Source: Akkermansia muciniphila | Lineage (GTDB): Bacteria; Verrucomicrobiota; Verrucomicrobiia; Limisphaerales; F1-80-MAGS106 | Reading direction: 5' to 3' | DNA: 64,000 bases | Assembly: GCA_945865375.1 (NCBI GenBank) | Contig: CAMBEJ010000004.1 | Span: 1 to 64,000, forward strand | In this document: positions 9,167 to 17,675 of the stretch, piece after piece | Numbering within the stretch: the stretch's first letter is position 1 | Layout of the letters: each line of letters opens with the position of its first letter | The notes under the pieces: model-generated | Databases searched by the model: none | The model's input: only the letters and a program-made list of their open reading frames with translations | What the model was told of the DNA's origin: nothing | Program-made: the position numbers and the translations under genes

Positions 9167-11073
9167 GGCATGACTTCAACGGCCCGTGGGTCGGGATTTC
9201 CTTGCTCGGTCAATGACAGCAGCGTCAGTGAAACCGTCGAACCTGCCGGCACTTCCTCTTTCGCCTGGCGCTTGAAGTATGCGGCAATCAATTGGCTCTT
9301 GAACGCGAGCAAATCCTCGTAGCACTCCTTCGAGAAGCTGGCGGGCAACGCGCCTTCCATCGCGATGCGCGACAGAAACTCGTAACGTATGAGCGTCAAG
9401 TTGAAGTCTGCGATATTGTCCGGCGCGAAGAAAACTGACAGCAGCACCCGGCCGCTCGCCGGGTCGAAACGCAGTATCACCTTCTCGCCTTTGCTCGGCT
9501 CGACCGACACACGCTCGACAAGGATCCGGCTGACCTTGGCCTGCGAGTGGTTGCCGCTCGTCGCCAGATAAAGTTCCCGGTCGCTGTTGATGAGCATACC
9601 AGTGAACACCCGGTTCAATCCCTTCACCAACCGGGACACGAGCGGACGCTTCACGACCGCGCCTCGCTTGACCACCTCTACAATGTCATCAAGGTATTCC
9701 CCGGCAAACCTGAACACCGTCAATTCCCAAAGGTTCAACTCCAACTCGGCTTCCCTTGGGATTTTGAAGAACAACCCTCGCCGCTGGGCGACCAGCATTT
9801 GCAGAAACTCTCTGTCCTTTTCTGCATCCTCGCTCGTGCCTTCGATGTATTCGTGCTTCGCCGCGTAGAAGCGGTCGTCTGCGCCGTAAAATCTGTCCTT
9901 CGCGATGAACCTGTCGAAATAGCCGCCGAGGATCTCGTCGTCCTCACCGAAGATGAGCAAGTTGTCTACGCGATTCGACGTCTCGTAGCCGATTTGAAAC
10001 CTCTCAAGGAAATCAAAGATGGTGATGGACTGCCGCCGAATTTCGGAAAGGTTCGCGCCGAAAATGTTGTTGTAGAGGCTGGCCTTGGACACCGTGCCAG
10101 CCGCGATGACTTTCGGGACGTCGCTGGGGAGCATCAAGTGCTGGCTCACATCCGGGTGGCCGAGGACGGAATTTGTGAGCAAAAGGAGAATCTGGCGCAC
10201 GGGGACATGCAGCCCGTTGTAATCGCACAATTCCAGCAGCGACCGCAGCCGCGCCCTGACCAGTGGTGTGCCGAGCAATTCGTAGTTCTGCCGGATGGGG
10301 CACTTGGGGCCGAACACGTCGTTCTCACCGGGCAGACCCTGTTTGAGTTCATCCCAGCCCGGATGCGCGAGGAACTTTTTGATGGCTAGGTCGAACAGCT
10401 CGGCGGAACTGGCGCGACTCAGGTTGAAAAACTTCAAACGCACGCCCGGCTGCTCCTGCCGGTCTTCGACGAGCAGGTCCTCGAATACCTGCCGCGCACG
10501 TTTCACGTCCTCCGTGTCCTTCAAACGACGGAAGGACTCGATGAGCTGACCGTCGTTAGCCGCGATCAGAAAAATCTCGTCGGCATCCGGACTGAACAAC
10601 GAGTGACAGAACTTTTGGAGCAACGCCTCCTTGTCTACGTCCCACTCAGCGCCCTGCTGTGGTGCCCAGCCGCTCAGGTCGCGGATGAAGTGAATCTTCA
10701 CCGAGCGATACAGGCTCGGCTCTTCCGAATCCGGCCACGTCATCCGGTCTTTCGGATAGTGAAAACTGATGGTCAGGTAGGGGTTGTCAGATGCCCAATC
10801 TTCGTCATGTCCTTCCAACGCCTTCCACACTTGCCGACACAGATGCGTTTTGCCGTCCCCTGCCGTGCCGGTGAGAATGACCGAAACCGGGTCAGTCGTG
10901 GCGCGGTTGAAGGAATCCGCGATGCGCCGCTGGTACGGATGCTCGAAGTCAATGGGCGCAATTCCCTGACGACGAGCCGACCGTTGAATCGTCTCATCAT
11001 ACATGTTGTCATTCCGGGGCACCGGCCCGTAATGACGCAGGAATTGTAACTTCTCAAACCTCGGAGGTATCAA
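9163..11073 (-). CDS. P-loop ATPase, DptF/SspF-like by context
   Basis: A 636-residue cytoplasmic protein. A P-loop GTAGDGKTHLC sits at residues 69-79 after a short N-terminus, and EIFLIAAND about 100 residues later may be the Walker B strand. AAA-type ATPases with a GDGK P-loop occur as the first gene of dptFGH modules (family members I remember have GSSGDGKS), so this one is related in style but divergent. It starts the tightly coupled three-gene module and overlaps the downstream gene by 4 bp. Upstream is a frameshifted small gene that overlaps its start. Confidence 0.6.
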   Translation of the reverse strand: MIPPRFEKLQFLRHYGPVPRNDNMYDETIQRSARRQGIAPIDFEHPYQRRIADSFNRATTDPVSVILTGTAGDGKTHLCRQVWKALEGHDEDWASDNPYLTISFHYPKDRMTWPDSEEPSLYRSVKIHFIRDLSGWAPQQGAEWDVDKEALLQKFCHSLFSPDADEIFLIAANDGQLIESFRRLKDTEDVKRARQVFEDLLVEDRQEQPGVRLKFFNLSRASSAELFDLAIKKFLAHPGWDELKQGLPGENDVFGPKCPIRQNYELLGTPLVRARLRSLLELCDYNGLHVPVRQILLLLTNSVLGHPDVSQHLMLPSDVPKVIAAGTVSKASLYNNIFGANLSEIRRQSITIFDFLERFQIGYETSNRVDNLLIFGEDDEILGGYFDRFIAKDRFYGADDRFYAAKHEYIEGTSEDAEKDREFLQMLVAQRRGLFFKIPREAELELNLWELTVFRFAGEYLDDIVEVVKRGAVVKRPLVSRLVKGLNRVFTGMLINSDRELYLATSGNHSQAKVSRILVERVSVEPSKGEKVILRFDPASGRVLLSVFFAPDNIADFNLTLIRYEFLSRIAMEGALPASFSKECYEDLLAFKSQLIAAYFKRQAKEEVPAGSTVSLTLLSLTEQGNPDPRAVEVMP

Positions 11074-11409
11074 GTTCCCCCGGCAACAAGCGCTCCGGCA
11101 ATTACCTGTTGCTCTCTCGTCGGTAGCGTTGCCAGATGTGCGGCGGCATCGACACTATCGAGTTTCCTGCTCTCAAAGAACATACGCACTGGTTTGGCAA
11201 AACGTTGGGTGCACGATAACTGCTTGAGCATCTTTTGGCGAAAACCCGACGCGGTCGGACAAGGCTGCAAAGCCTCCAAGCTTTGTCATTGCGATGTGCG
11301 TGAGTGGGAAAGGGTGATTCTTTCTACGAGTGCATGGGATGAGCACTGCAAGAGTTTCCTTTAATTCCTCGTCATCTGCCCCGCTGGCTGTTGACGGCTT
11401 CCTCATCAT
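11070..11409 (-). pseudogene. Frameshifted small gene between the ParB-like gene and the ATPase
   Basis: Two overlapping leftward frames join into one protein of about 110 residues if one A is removed from the AAAA run near 11232. The first frame starts at an ATG overlapping the ParB-like stop (ATGA) and runs to RVGFSPK; the second supplies MLKQLSCTQRF, RKLDSVDAAAHLA and PTREQQVIAGALVAG, ending on the ATPase start. The joined product looks like a compact helical protein that follows ParB-like genes, but I do not recognise the family. The frameshift could be genuine decay or a sequencing slip. Confidence 0.5.
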
Positions 11410-12246
11410 GCGACGAAACCTTGGTTTCCCAGCCAGTCAGTCAGGACTTTGGCAACCAGTTCCTCTGGTTCCATTTCGAGCGATTTCGTCGCTTTCGAGA
11501 GTCCTTTTCTCAGGCCGTCGGCCAGTGTGATGATGATGTTTTCCTCCACATGGGGTTTCATCGCCTTCTCAAGAATATCTGCAGCAGATGCTTTCCGGTC
11601 ACGCTCACCGTAAAGAACAAGGCGTCGCTTTTGGTGGGTGGTCGGCTTGTATTTGATGATCAGCTTCAGCAGTTCTTCCGCTTTGTCCAAGTTATCCTGG
11701 GCAGCGCGAATCGCACGCTTCACGTCAGCCGGTGAAGCCTTGTGGTTCTTAATCCACAATTTCATCGCAGGCGTTGCTCGCGCCTCAATCAGAATAAAAT
11801 CGCGAACCTTCCTCAAAGACAGTCCGGTTTCCTGCGAAACTCTTCGTTCATCTTTGCCCAGCGTGTTGTAAAGGAACATAATCGCTTTCACTTTATCGTC
11901 ATATTCCAATTCAAGGTGCTGCATGCTTTCCACGAGTGATCGAACAACGGCCTCTGTCTTTGAAACATGACCGATAAAGACAGCACGAATCTGCGGCCAT
12001 TTCAGGATTTGCTTGTGAGCTAGAAACCGTCGTTTCCCTGTGGTGAGTTCGCAACGGGACTTTCCATATTCACCCATCAGGACGACGGGCTGCAAAAGGC
12101 CATGTCGCTTGATACTGGCCGCCAGTTCGTCGAGATCTTTAGTTTCATGGCGTAGACGGACGTTGTCTTCGCTGACCTTGATGTCTTTGAGCGAGACATC
12201 GTGGATAGTTCCAATGGAAATTGCCGTGCTGCTTATTCTGGTTCAT
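11406..12246 (-). pseudogene. ParB-like nuclease-domain (IbrB-type) protein, frameshift near the start
   Basis: The frame encodes a ParB/Srx-fold domain: VSLKDIKVSEDNVRL, then LDELAASIKRHGLLQPVVL, then LTTGKRRFLAHK, followed by a helical region with a KorB/ParB-like HTH (SQETGLSLRKVRDF). This frame has no ATG upstream of the domain. A plausible ATG at 12246 is in another frame and joins after six codons by a 1-nt shift near 12226. The part after the internal TTG at 12095 is open for 229 codons but lacks half of the ParB fold. ParB-like proteins paired with PP-loop reductase-like proteins are known (IbrA/IbrB), and a collapsed PP-loop gene lies just upstream. The next gene overlaps its stop. 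Confidence 0.6.
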
Positions 12247-12251
12247 ATTGT

Positions 12252-12570
12252 TCAGAGTTGACAAATCAGGCACGCCTTCGGCCCATGATCCTGGTCCTCC
12301 ATCCCCGCCAGCACTTCGACGAGACTCTTGTTGCCACGGTTGGCCTTCCTGCGTTCGTCATGTTCGGCGTAGCGGCGCTTGATGCCAGCAACGGTTTCCG
12401 GCTTACGCAGCTCGCTCAACGGCATCCCCTGGATCCAAGTGAAAGTCTTGCCGGGGTCGTCGGTGATTTTTTCGTATTTCATGGCTGCATCGATCGCGCA
12501 TGTGGAGCGCGAGGGCGGTGCTGTCCTTGCCCCCGGACATGCAGAGGATGTGCCGCGTTGGTTTGCTCAT
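12252..12570 (-). pseudogene. PP-loop (PAPS reductase/sulfurtransferase-type) gene collapsed by internal deletion
   Basis: From the ATG at 12570 the reading gives MSKPTRHILCMSGGKDST, a clear SGGKDS PP-loop opening of the phosphoadenosine phosphosulfate reductase/DndC/IbrA superfamily. After ALALHMRDR the frame breaks. A second frame, starting at 12482, carries what looks like the C-terminal end: KYEKITDDPGKTFTW, SLVEVLAGMEDQ and a final CLIC motif. Members of this superfamily are several hundred residues long, so most of the middle is missing. In DNA phosphorothioation such an enzyme installs sulfur (DndC/SspD); IbrA is the other candidate. Either way this copy cannot be functional as read. 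Confidence 0.6.
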
Positions 12571-12806
12571 GGTTTCGATTTGTCCGCTTTCACCAACTTA
12601 AACCAGATGGCGCTTGTCGCCTGCGCCAAACCGAGTCGTTTTTTCCTGGCCAGTCATCGGACGCTTATGGCATCGTTTCCGAACTAAAACACCTGATTTT
12701 ACGGGCTGATCAAATCAACTCAGTCACTATCCGGAGGGCTTTGATCCGCGCATTGTTCTCAAGAGACTGTTCACGTGGCGCACAGGCAACGGCTGTAAAT
12801 GTGGCA

Positions 12807-13262
12807 CTAGGCAGAATGCACTCTCCCGTCACAAAGCCCGCCGCTGCGGTGATCAACCACTTGATAAATCCGTTTTTCGGGAATTACCCCTCTTACCCCT
12901 CCTTCGGGATGCTCCATGTCCCCATCGTAACGGGGGATCAAATGAATATGGACGTGCGAGACGGTCTGACCTGCCGCCTGTCCCACGTTAACACCCACGT
13001 TGTACCCGTGTGGCCGGAAATCAGCGTCCGACTTTGCCTTTGCCTCCCAAACCAGTTCAAACGCGGCTTGTCGCTCGCCCCCGGTCAACTCAAAAAAGCT
13101 CACCACGTGCCGAAAAGGAATGATCAATAAATGCCCTTTGGCAACCGGGTAGAGGTCATAGCGAGCATAAAACAGGAGATTTTGCAGGACGATGCCAGGA
13201 GGCACCGTCGAACAGAATGGGCATAGATCGTCCAAAGTAGTTGGTAACCGCAACGTGGTCAC
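12807..13262 (-). CDS. HIT-family nucleotide hydrolase/transferase
   Basis: The signature HxHxH is present as SHVHIHLIPRY, followed by GGVRGVIPEKRIY; the N-terminal half has CPFCS and HLLIIPFRHV, typical of bacterial HIT (Ap4A hydrolase-like) proteins. I chose the GTG at 13262, which overlaps the stop of the upstream HNH-S24 gene by 4 bp (GTGA), over the longer frame from 13304. Length is 151 aa. HIT enzymes cleave dinucleotide polyphosphates or nucleotidyl adducts. Being coupled inside a defence-type operon is unusual and suggests a nucleotide-linked role, which is inference. Confidence 0.8.
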   Translation of the reverse strand: MTTLRLPTTLDDLCPFCSTVPPGIVLQNLLFYARYDLYPVAKGHLLIIPFRHVVSFFELTGGERQAAFELVWEAKAKSDADFRPHGYNVGVNVGQAAGQTVSHVHIHLIPRYDGDMEHPEGGVRGVIPEKRIYQVVDHRSGGLCDGRVHSA

Positions 13263-15103
13263 TTTATGGAGGTTAACATTTGGATGAATTCGGCTATGAC
13301 GCATAGGTCAACATCGTCTTTTGGAGTAAACACAAGAACCGGAAATTTCTCGCGGTCAGAATTGTCAGGAATCAACTGAATGGATTCATGGCTCCAGCCA
13401 TCCTCATCGTTTGACTTGGTGCTTCGATAACGTTTCACCGTGTATGCTCCGCCCGTTTCTGGATCCGCCATATCGCGCTTTTGCACCAATACAATGCGTC
13501 CCTGTCTTGTTCCTTCAACCGGGCTCCGAAACACACAATACGAACCGTCCCGGATTGTTGGGTACATTGATTCGCCCACGACCTGTGTCACGAACATTCC
13601 CTTAGAAAGGCGTTTTGAAAACCCGTGTTTTGCAACATCAATCCAACCCTCAGGCTCCGGCGCATCGTGCCCCAAAAGGCCCCCAGCAGCTACTTTCAAC
13701 GAAAGGAACGGGAGGCAATTGACCCCAGGTGTCCTCCGGCTTTCGATTGGAAAAAAATCGATGATATGTTTTGCCGGAATGGGCTCTTCCTCATCAGTCG
13801 CAGAAAGTTCAATCGGGCGTGCATCATTGACCGTCTTAGGCTGAGTTCCAATCACAAAGACCGGCAAGCGCATTCGCCAACCGGACTGGAATCCTTGATT
13901 GGTGGCAATTTGTGCCTGTGGCAAGATGACCTCGCGATACTTGGCTGCGAATCCTTTCTCGCCCAGCCCGAGCAAGTCGGCGGCGTCCTTCTTGAAGCAA
14001 TCCGCGTAGTCCTCCAGAAACCTGGGCTTCTTCTTCGCGGCGTCCATCGCGGCGAAGTGGAGCTTGGCGAGTCGCGGTATGTAGAGGTCGAGGTCAGGCA
14101 GCACATCGTTCTTGCTGGAGTTCGTCGCAGGTTCGACCGGCGTCAAATTCCAGAGCAAGTCGTGAACGACGAAGCTCCACGGCAAGAAGTGGTCGATGGA
14201 GAAGCTGTCGCCAAGCTGTCGCTCCGAGTAGATGTCCCGGAACTCGGCAGGCTTTCCCGCCCTCTCGAAGTCGGTCCGCACGAACCGCCAGAAGTCACGG
14301 GCGGCGGTGAGTTGCCGCGCTGTTGGCGCACGGAGTTTGTTCACCACGCCTGGCACGTTCGGGTTTCGCGCTTGCAAGTAGAGCGCGAGGTGATGCTCGG
14401 AAAAGGACTGGACGATGCCGAAGTTTTCCATCAGGAACCAGCGCCACGAATCGTTCACCCGAATTGAACGGCGTGTTCCTGTGCCCTCGAAATGATACGG
14501 GCTGGCGTAGGGCGTCTTCTGGCTCTCGATTGCCATCTCTTGAATCTCGCGCGTGCGGGTCAACTCATTGCGCTCTGGCCCCAGCTTCTCCGCAAACCAC
14601 GGACTCAGGAAGCGCGTTGGGACGTATCGCTTGAAGTAGTCCAGTTTCGTCTGCGCTGCGGCGGAGCCTTCGACAAACTTGCGGATCGTGTCTGGGGGAA
14701 CGTTCGGAGGCAAACCGGACGCCTCCTGAATCTCCAGCACCACGTGCTGTAGTTTGTCTTGGCGGCCCAGCGATAGGCGGTAGAGACACACCGGATGCCA
14801 AGCGGCAACGGCCATCTCCATGAAGATGTCCGCCAACCGGAGCGACTGATCGTTGCCACGTTTGATGAGCGACAGAATGGCGAGGAACCAAACCAGCTTG
14901 TAGGAGTTGGTCGTGTCCTTGAAAACCTGTCCGAGAAAGAAGGTCTTTTCCGGGTAGCGGAGCGCGGCGCCCGCGAGAGCGTGTGGCTGATTCGTTGGGC
15001 TGTCTTGAGCCACCGCTTGTTCGGAGCATACGCCCAGGGCACCGCCAAGGACGGGCAAGCTCCGGCAGAAATCAGGGCGCGATGGTGTTCGGCTCTCATT
15101 CAT
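13259..15103 (-). CDS. HNH endonuclease fused to an S24 (LexA/UmuD-like) peptidase domain
   Basis: A 614-residue two-domain protein. The N-terminal part has TNSYKLVWFLAIL and MEMAVAAWHP and leads to an HNH motif: SIDHFLPWSFV at 302-312 (DH at 304-305), WNLTP at 318-322 and NSSKND at 328-333. The C-terminal part is an S24-type peptidase: VVGESMYPTI with the nucleophile Ser near 512 and YTVKRY with the general base Lys near 557. S24 domains self-cleave (LexA, UmuD, phage repressors) in response to RecA filaments. A nuclease tethered to such a switch suggests damage-dependent activation. It overlaps the small upstream gene by 8 bp and the HIT gene by 4 bp. Confidence 0.85.
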   Translation of the reverse strand: MNESRTPSRPDFCRSLPVLGGALGVCSEQAVAQDSPTNQPHALAGAALRYPEKTFFLGQVFKDTTNSYKLVWFLAILSLIKRGNDQSLRLADIFMEMAVAAWHPVCLYRLSLGRQDKLQHVVLEIQEASGLPPNVPPDTIRKFVEGSAAAQTKLDYFKRYVPTRFLSPWFAEKLGPERNELTRTREIQEMAIESQKTPYASPYHFEGTGTRRSIRVNDSWRWFLMENFGIVQSFSEHHLALYLQARNPNVPGVVNKLRAPTARQLTAARDFWRFVRTDFERAGKPAEFRDIYSERQLGDSFSIDHFLPWSFVVHDLLWNLTPVEPATNSSKNDVLPDLDLYIPRLAKLHFAAMDAAKKKPRFLEDYADCFKKDAADLLGLGEKGFAAKYREVILPQAQIATNQGFQSGWRMRLPVFVIGTQPKTVNDARPIELSATDEEEPIPAKHIIDFFPIESRRTPGVNCLPFLSLKVAAGGLLGHDAPEPEGWIDVAKHGFSKRLSKGMFVTQVVGESMYPTIRDGSYCVFRSPVEGTRQGRIVLVQKRDMADPETGGAYTVKRYRSTKSNDEDGWSHESIQLIPDNSDREKFPVLVFTPKDDVDLCVIAEFIQMLTSIK

Positions 15104-15317
15104 CCGGCCAGAAATCTTTTCCGAGCTCGCCGACGTAAGCCGAGTGCAATTCGCTCTCCCCGTCGTGGTAGCCCCGCGAGTGTCGCAGGTGGAATTCGGC
15201 GTCTTGCCTTGTCGCCCACAGCCGCTGCTTGCCGAACAGGATGACCTCTCGGCTTCGCGGTAGCACGATGCCGAAGCGACCTATCAATTTTTGTTGAGGC
15301 TTAGTCACAACAATCAC
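15096..15317 (-). CDS. Small hypothetical protein, 73 aa
   Basis: A GTG start at 15317 overlaps the stop of the preceding small gene (ATGTGA), and its own stop overlaps the HNH-S24 start by 8 bp, so it sits coupled between two genes. The protein starts MIVVTKPQQKLIGRFGIVLP and is basic and aromatic with no known motif. The tight packing is the main reason to believe it is real; the function is unknown. Confidence 0.55.
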   Translation of the reverse strand: MIVVTKPQQKLIGRFGIVLPRSREVILFGKQRLWATRQDAEFHLRHSRGYHDGESELHSAYVGELGKDFWPDE

Positions 15318-15679
15318 ATGGCGTCTTCATTTACCTCGCGGCGCGAAATCTTCGCCGGCCTCCCGTGACTCTTAATACTGCGCCGGGCAGCCAAACTCTG
15401 CATCATGACCTTATGCACATTGTAATCTGCAATCGCGCGGCGAGCTTCGTTCTCCAGTAGCTCACTTTGCCTGTGCGTCGTTTCAAGACACAGACAGGCA
15501 CACTCCTCGTCAGAAGCGATTTGAGCACGACGAATATCGAACTCATGCGCCATCGAAACACACGCGCCGATGAGCCGCATGGATGCCATTAAAGCTTCAG
15601 CCTTCCGTTCGAGAGCAACGTCATCACTCTTTTCACTATTCGAAGAGTTCCGTTTGGATGCGGTCTTGCAAGATTTCAT
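15314..15679 (-). CDS. Small hypothetical helical protein, ~121 aa
   Basis: The frame is open from 15826, but the first part lies inside the ATPase gene. The ATG at 15679 (MKSCKTASKRNSS) gives a 44-bp overlap; an ATG at 15715 is also possible. The product is predicted helical (ERKAEALMASMRLIGACV, ELLENEARRAIADYN) and ends in a basic tail with RPAKISRREV. No family is recognised. It is coupled to the next gene by ATGTGA. Confidence 0.5.
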   Translation of the reverse strand: MKSCKTASKRNSSNSEKSDDVALERKAEALMASMRLIGACVSMAHEFDIRRAQIASDEECACLCLETTHRQSELLENEARRAIADYNVHKVMMQSLAARRSIKSHGRPAKISRREVNEDAM

Positions 15680-17675
15680 GATGTTTTCGCTGTTGTTCGC
15701 GATTCCGCTCGCCATGTCCGTCGCCAAAGTCTTTTGATTCCGGTGACAGCCTGAGTCCTTCCCTCCAAATGCCGTCCGCCCAACCATTCTGTCTTGTGAT
15801 TCCCTCACGCCCATACCTGTCGGCATTCAGTTCAGCGGTGTGGGTCATGACCCATTCCCACCGTTGAACCTCCTGCACGAGGCTGGCAAGATTGCTCAAT
15901 GGGTGCGGCACCGCCACGACCCAATTTGGACGGGTCCTGAGTTCGTCGATTTTGGTGAACTCAAGCGCGACGTCGCGCTCATTGGCGGTTTCGCACAGGG
16001 GAACCACGATCACGCCATCTGCGTTGCTGGGATTTTCCATCACCGGCCCCACCAGTTCCGCGACCGAACAGTAGCGCAGGTCGAAGTGCCGGAGATTTCC
16101 AGTTTCGATGTAATGTCTGCGAGCGACGATGGGCCGTGTCTCGAGGTGCTCCTTGATGAACGATGCCACACGTTGGGGCGTCTGCACAGCTCGCCGCGCA
16201 TCGTCGTAGGCCTTTTCAAGGTCCACGGATGTGTGCGGCCATAGGCAGAGGCCTCGACTGCGACCCCGATCGTAGAGGACCCGCTTGATCCGTTGGAGTT
16301 TTTCCAACGCAGCCCTGCTCTCGCTTTGGAGTGCGTGGTCGTCACCCGCCACAGCACACAGCACCGATTCCTCCGAGGCCAACAAGTCGTCGTTCAGCAG
16401 ATTCAGGATGCCGACAGTCTTGAGAATCTGAAGGCTCAGCGCCGCGTCTGTCGCATAACTTTCGATAACTGACTCAATGAGATTCCAATGACTCCGGTAG
16501 CTGTGGACCGTCAACCTGTGGCCGAAGTTCGTTCGCACGTAGTCGAAAAGATTGTGCAGGCGGTATGGTTCGGCATCGTGCAACTGGTGTTCACTGAAGG
16601 CTTGCAAACCAAAAGGCTCATTCGCGAGCAAGAAACTGAACAGGGAACGTTCGTTTTGGCCGAAGCGCCGGAATATCCGGACAAGAACGGGCAGGACCGT
16701 GGCATGCAGTGGATACAGCCGTGGGGCCAACTCCAACAGCGGCTGTGGTTGCGCCGCGCCGAACCAGCCAAGGTCAACGGCCCGGTGCATCGCTTGGCGC
16801 ATCGAAGACGCCTGGCCTTTGGGAACCTGGTCAACGCGCACGTTGAGCGCGGAGGAGATGAGATGCCCGACCTGCTCAATGGGCTGATTGAAGACAATTT
16901 CATCGAAACGGCCGGCGACCTTTTCCCACTCGCGTTGCGCGGACTGGTTGAGATGGTCCGCGTAGGCGTGGAAGCCTTGGTGCAGGAGGCACACAACGAG
17001 CAGCGGTTCGTTGGCACTGCGGGACGCCACCTCCGCAAGGCGCTGCAAAATGAAAACGTCCTGCCGATGCGGGTTCAGAGCCGCGAATTCAAGGAATTTG
17101 CCCAGCTCGTCAATAATCAGCAGCAATCCTTGTCCCTTTGAATCGGCGATGATTTGAGAATTCGTGTCAACGATCGCGTCTAGGATTTGCTCATCACCCG
17201 GTTCCGTCTTTCCGTCGCGCAACTGCTGGATCTTTCCAGAAATCCTCGACTTCGCACCCCGCTTGTAGACTTGCGAAATGCTGGCATGCAGCGCTTGGAG
17301 GATGGAGGTGCCGAGCGGCTGACGCGAACAGGTGACGAGCACCGGCAGAAACGATGGCTGCGCCACCCCGAGTTTCTTGAAATCGATAACCCGGCGAAGC
17401 TGCGGAGGAAGCTCGCTGTCGCGGCCTCCAAGAAGGTTCGCCAACAAAAGCGCAAAACTGGATTTGCCTGACCCATAATCACCAGTTACGCGCCATGCCC
17501 TGCGGCCCGACTTGGGACGAAGGCCCTCGCCAATACGATCGCAAGACTCCTGGACAAAATCGGTGCGGACATAACCGGAGAGCGCCTCGGAATCGTGGAA
17601 GTCGCGCTCAAGGTGCGTCGAGCGCAGGAATCGGCTCTTGATGACAAAGAGGTCCGCGATGCGCTTTTCAGACAT
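15636..17675 (-). CDS. P-loop ATPase of the defence block (BrxC-like by resemblance)
   Basis: A 679-residue cytoplasmic ATPase. Walker A GDYGSGKS is at 65-72 and Walker B GLLLIIDELGKFLE at about 183-196, followed by a long helical C-terminal half. Its start MSEKRIADLFVIKSRF and the LxxLAEVASRS segment recall large AAA+ proteins of BREX (BrxC/PglY) and related systems, which are usually 1000 residues or more. Here the homology-like part fades after WVMTHTAELNADR, so the protein may be a short version or C-terminally truncated. It overlaps the DUF4007 gene by 8 bp, indicating a functional pair. Confidence 0.7.
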   Translation of the reverse strand: MSEKRIADLFVIKSRFLRSTHLERDFHDSEALSGYVRTDFVQESCDRIGEGLRPKSGRRAWRVTGDYGSGKSSFALLLANLLGGRDSELPPQLRRVIDFKKLGVAQPSFLPVLVTCSRQPLGTSILQALHASISQVYKRGAKSRISGKIQQLRDGKTEPGDEQILDAIVDTNSQIIADSKGQGLLLIIDELGKFLEFAALNPHRQDVFILQRLAEVASRSANEPLLVVCLLHQGFHAYADHLNQSAQREWEKVAGRFDEIVFNQPIEQVGHLISSALNVRVDQVPKGQASSMRQAMHRAVDLGWFGAAQPQPLLELAPRLYPLHATVLPVLVRIFRRFGQNERSLFSFLLANEPFGLQAFSEHQLHDAEPYRLHNLFDYVRTNFGHRLTVHSYRSHWNLIESVIESYATDAALSLQILKTVGILNLLNDDLLASEESVLCAVAGDDHALQSESRAALEKLQRIKRVLYDRGRSRGLCLWPHTSVDLEKAYDDARRAVQTPQRVASFIKEHLETRPIVARRHYIETGNLRHFDLRYCSVAELVGPVMENPSNADGVIVVPLCETANERDVALEFTKIDELRTRPNWVVAVPHPLSNLASLVQEVQRWEWVMTHTAELNADRYGREGITRQNGWADGIWREGLRLSPESKDFGDGHGERNREQQRKHHEILQDRIQTELFE

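Noticed and set aside
9547-10389. A 280-codon rightward frame
   Set aside because: Antisense to the P-loop ATPase; an effect of GC-rich codon bias.
11406-12095. ParB-like gene starting at the internal TTG 12095
   Set aside because: That start would remove the first half of the ParB fold, which is clearly encoded upstream in the same frame.
12201-13130. A 309-codon rightward frame
   Set aside because: Antisense to the HIT gene and the PP-loop/ParB remnants, with no family motif.
13625-14467. A 280-codon rightward frame
   Set aside because: Antisense to the HNH-S24 gene, whose motifs are unambiguous.
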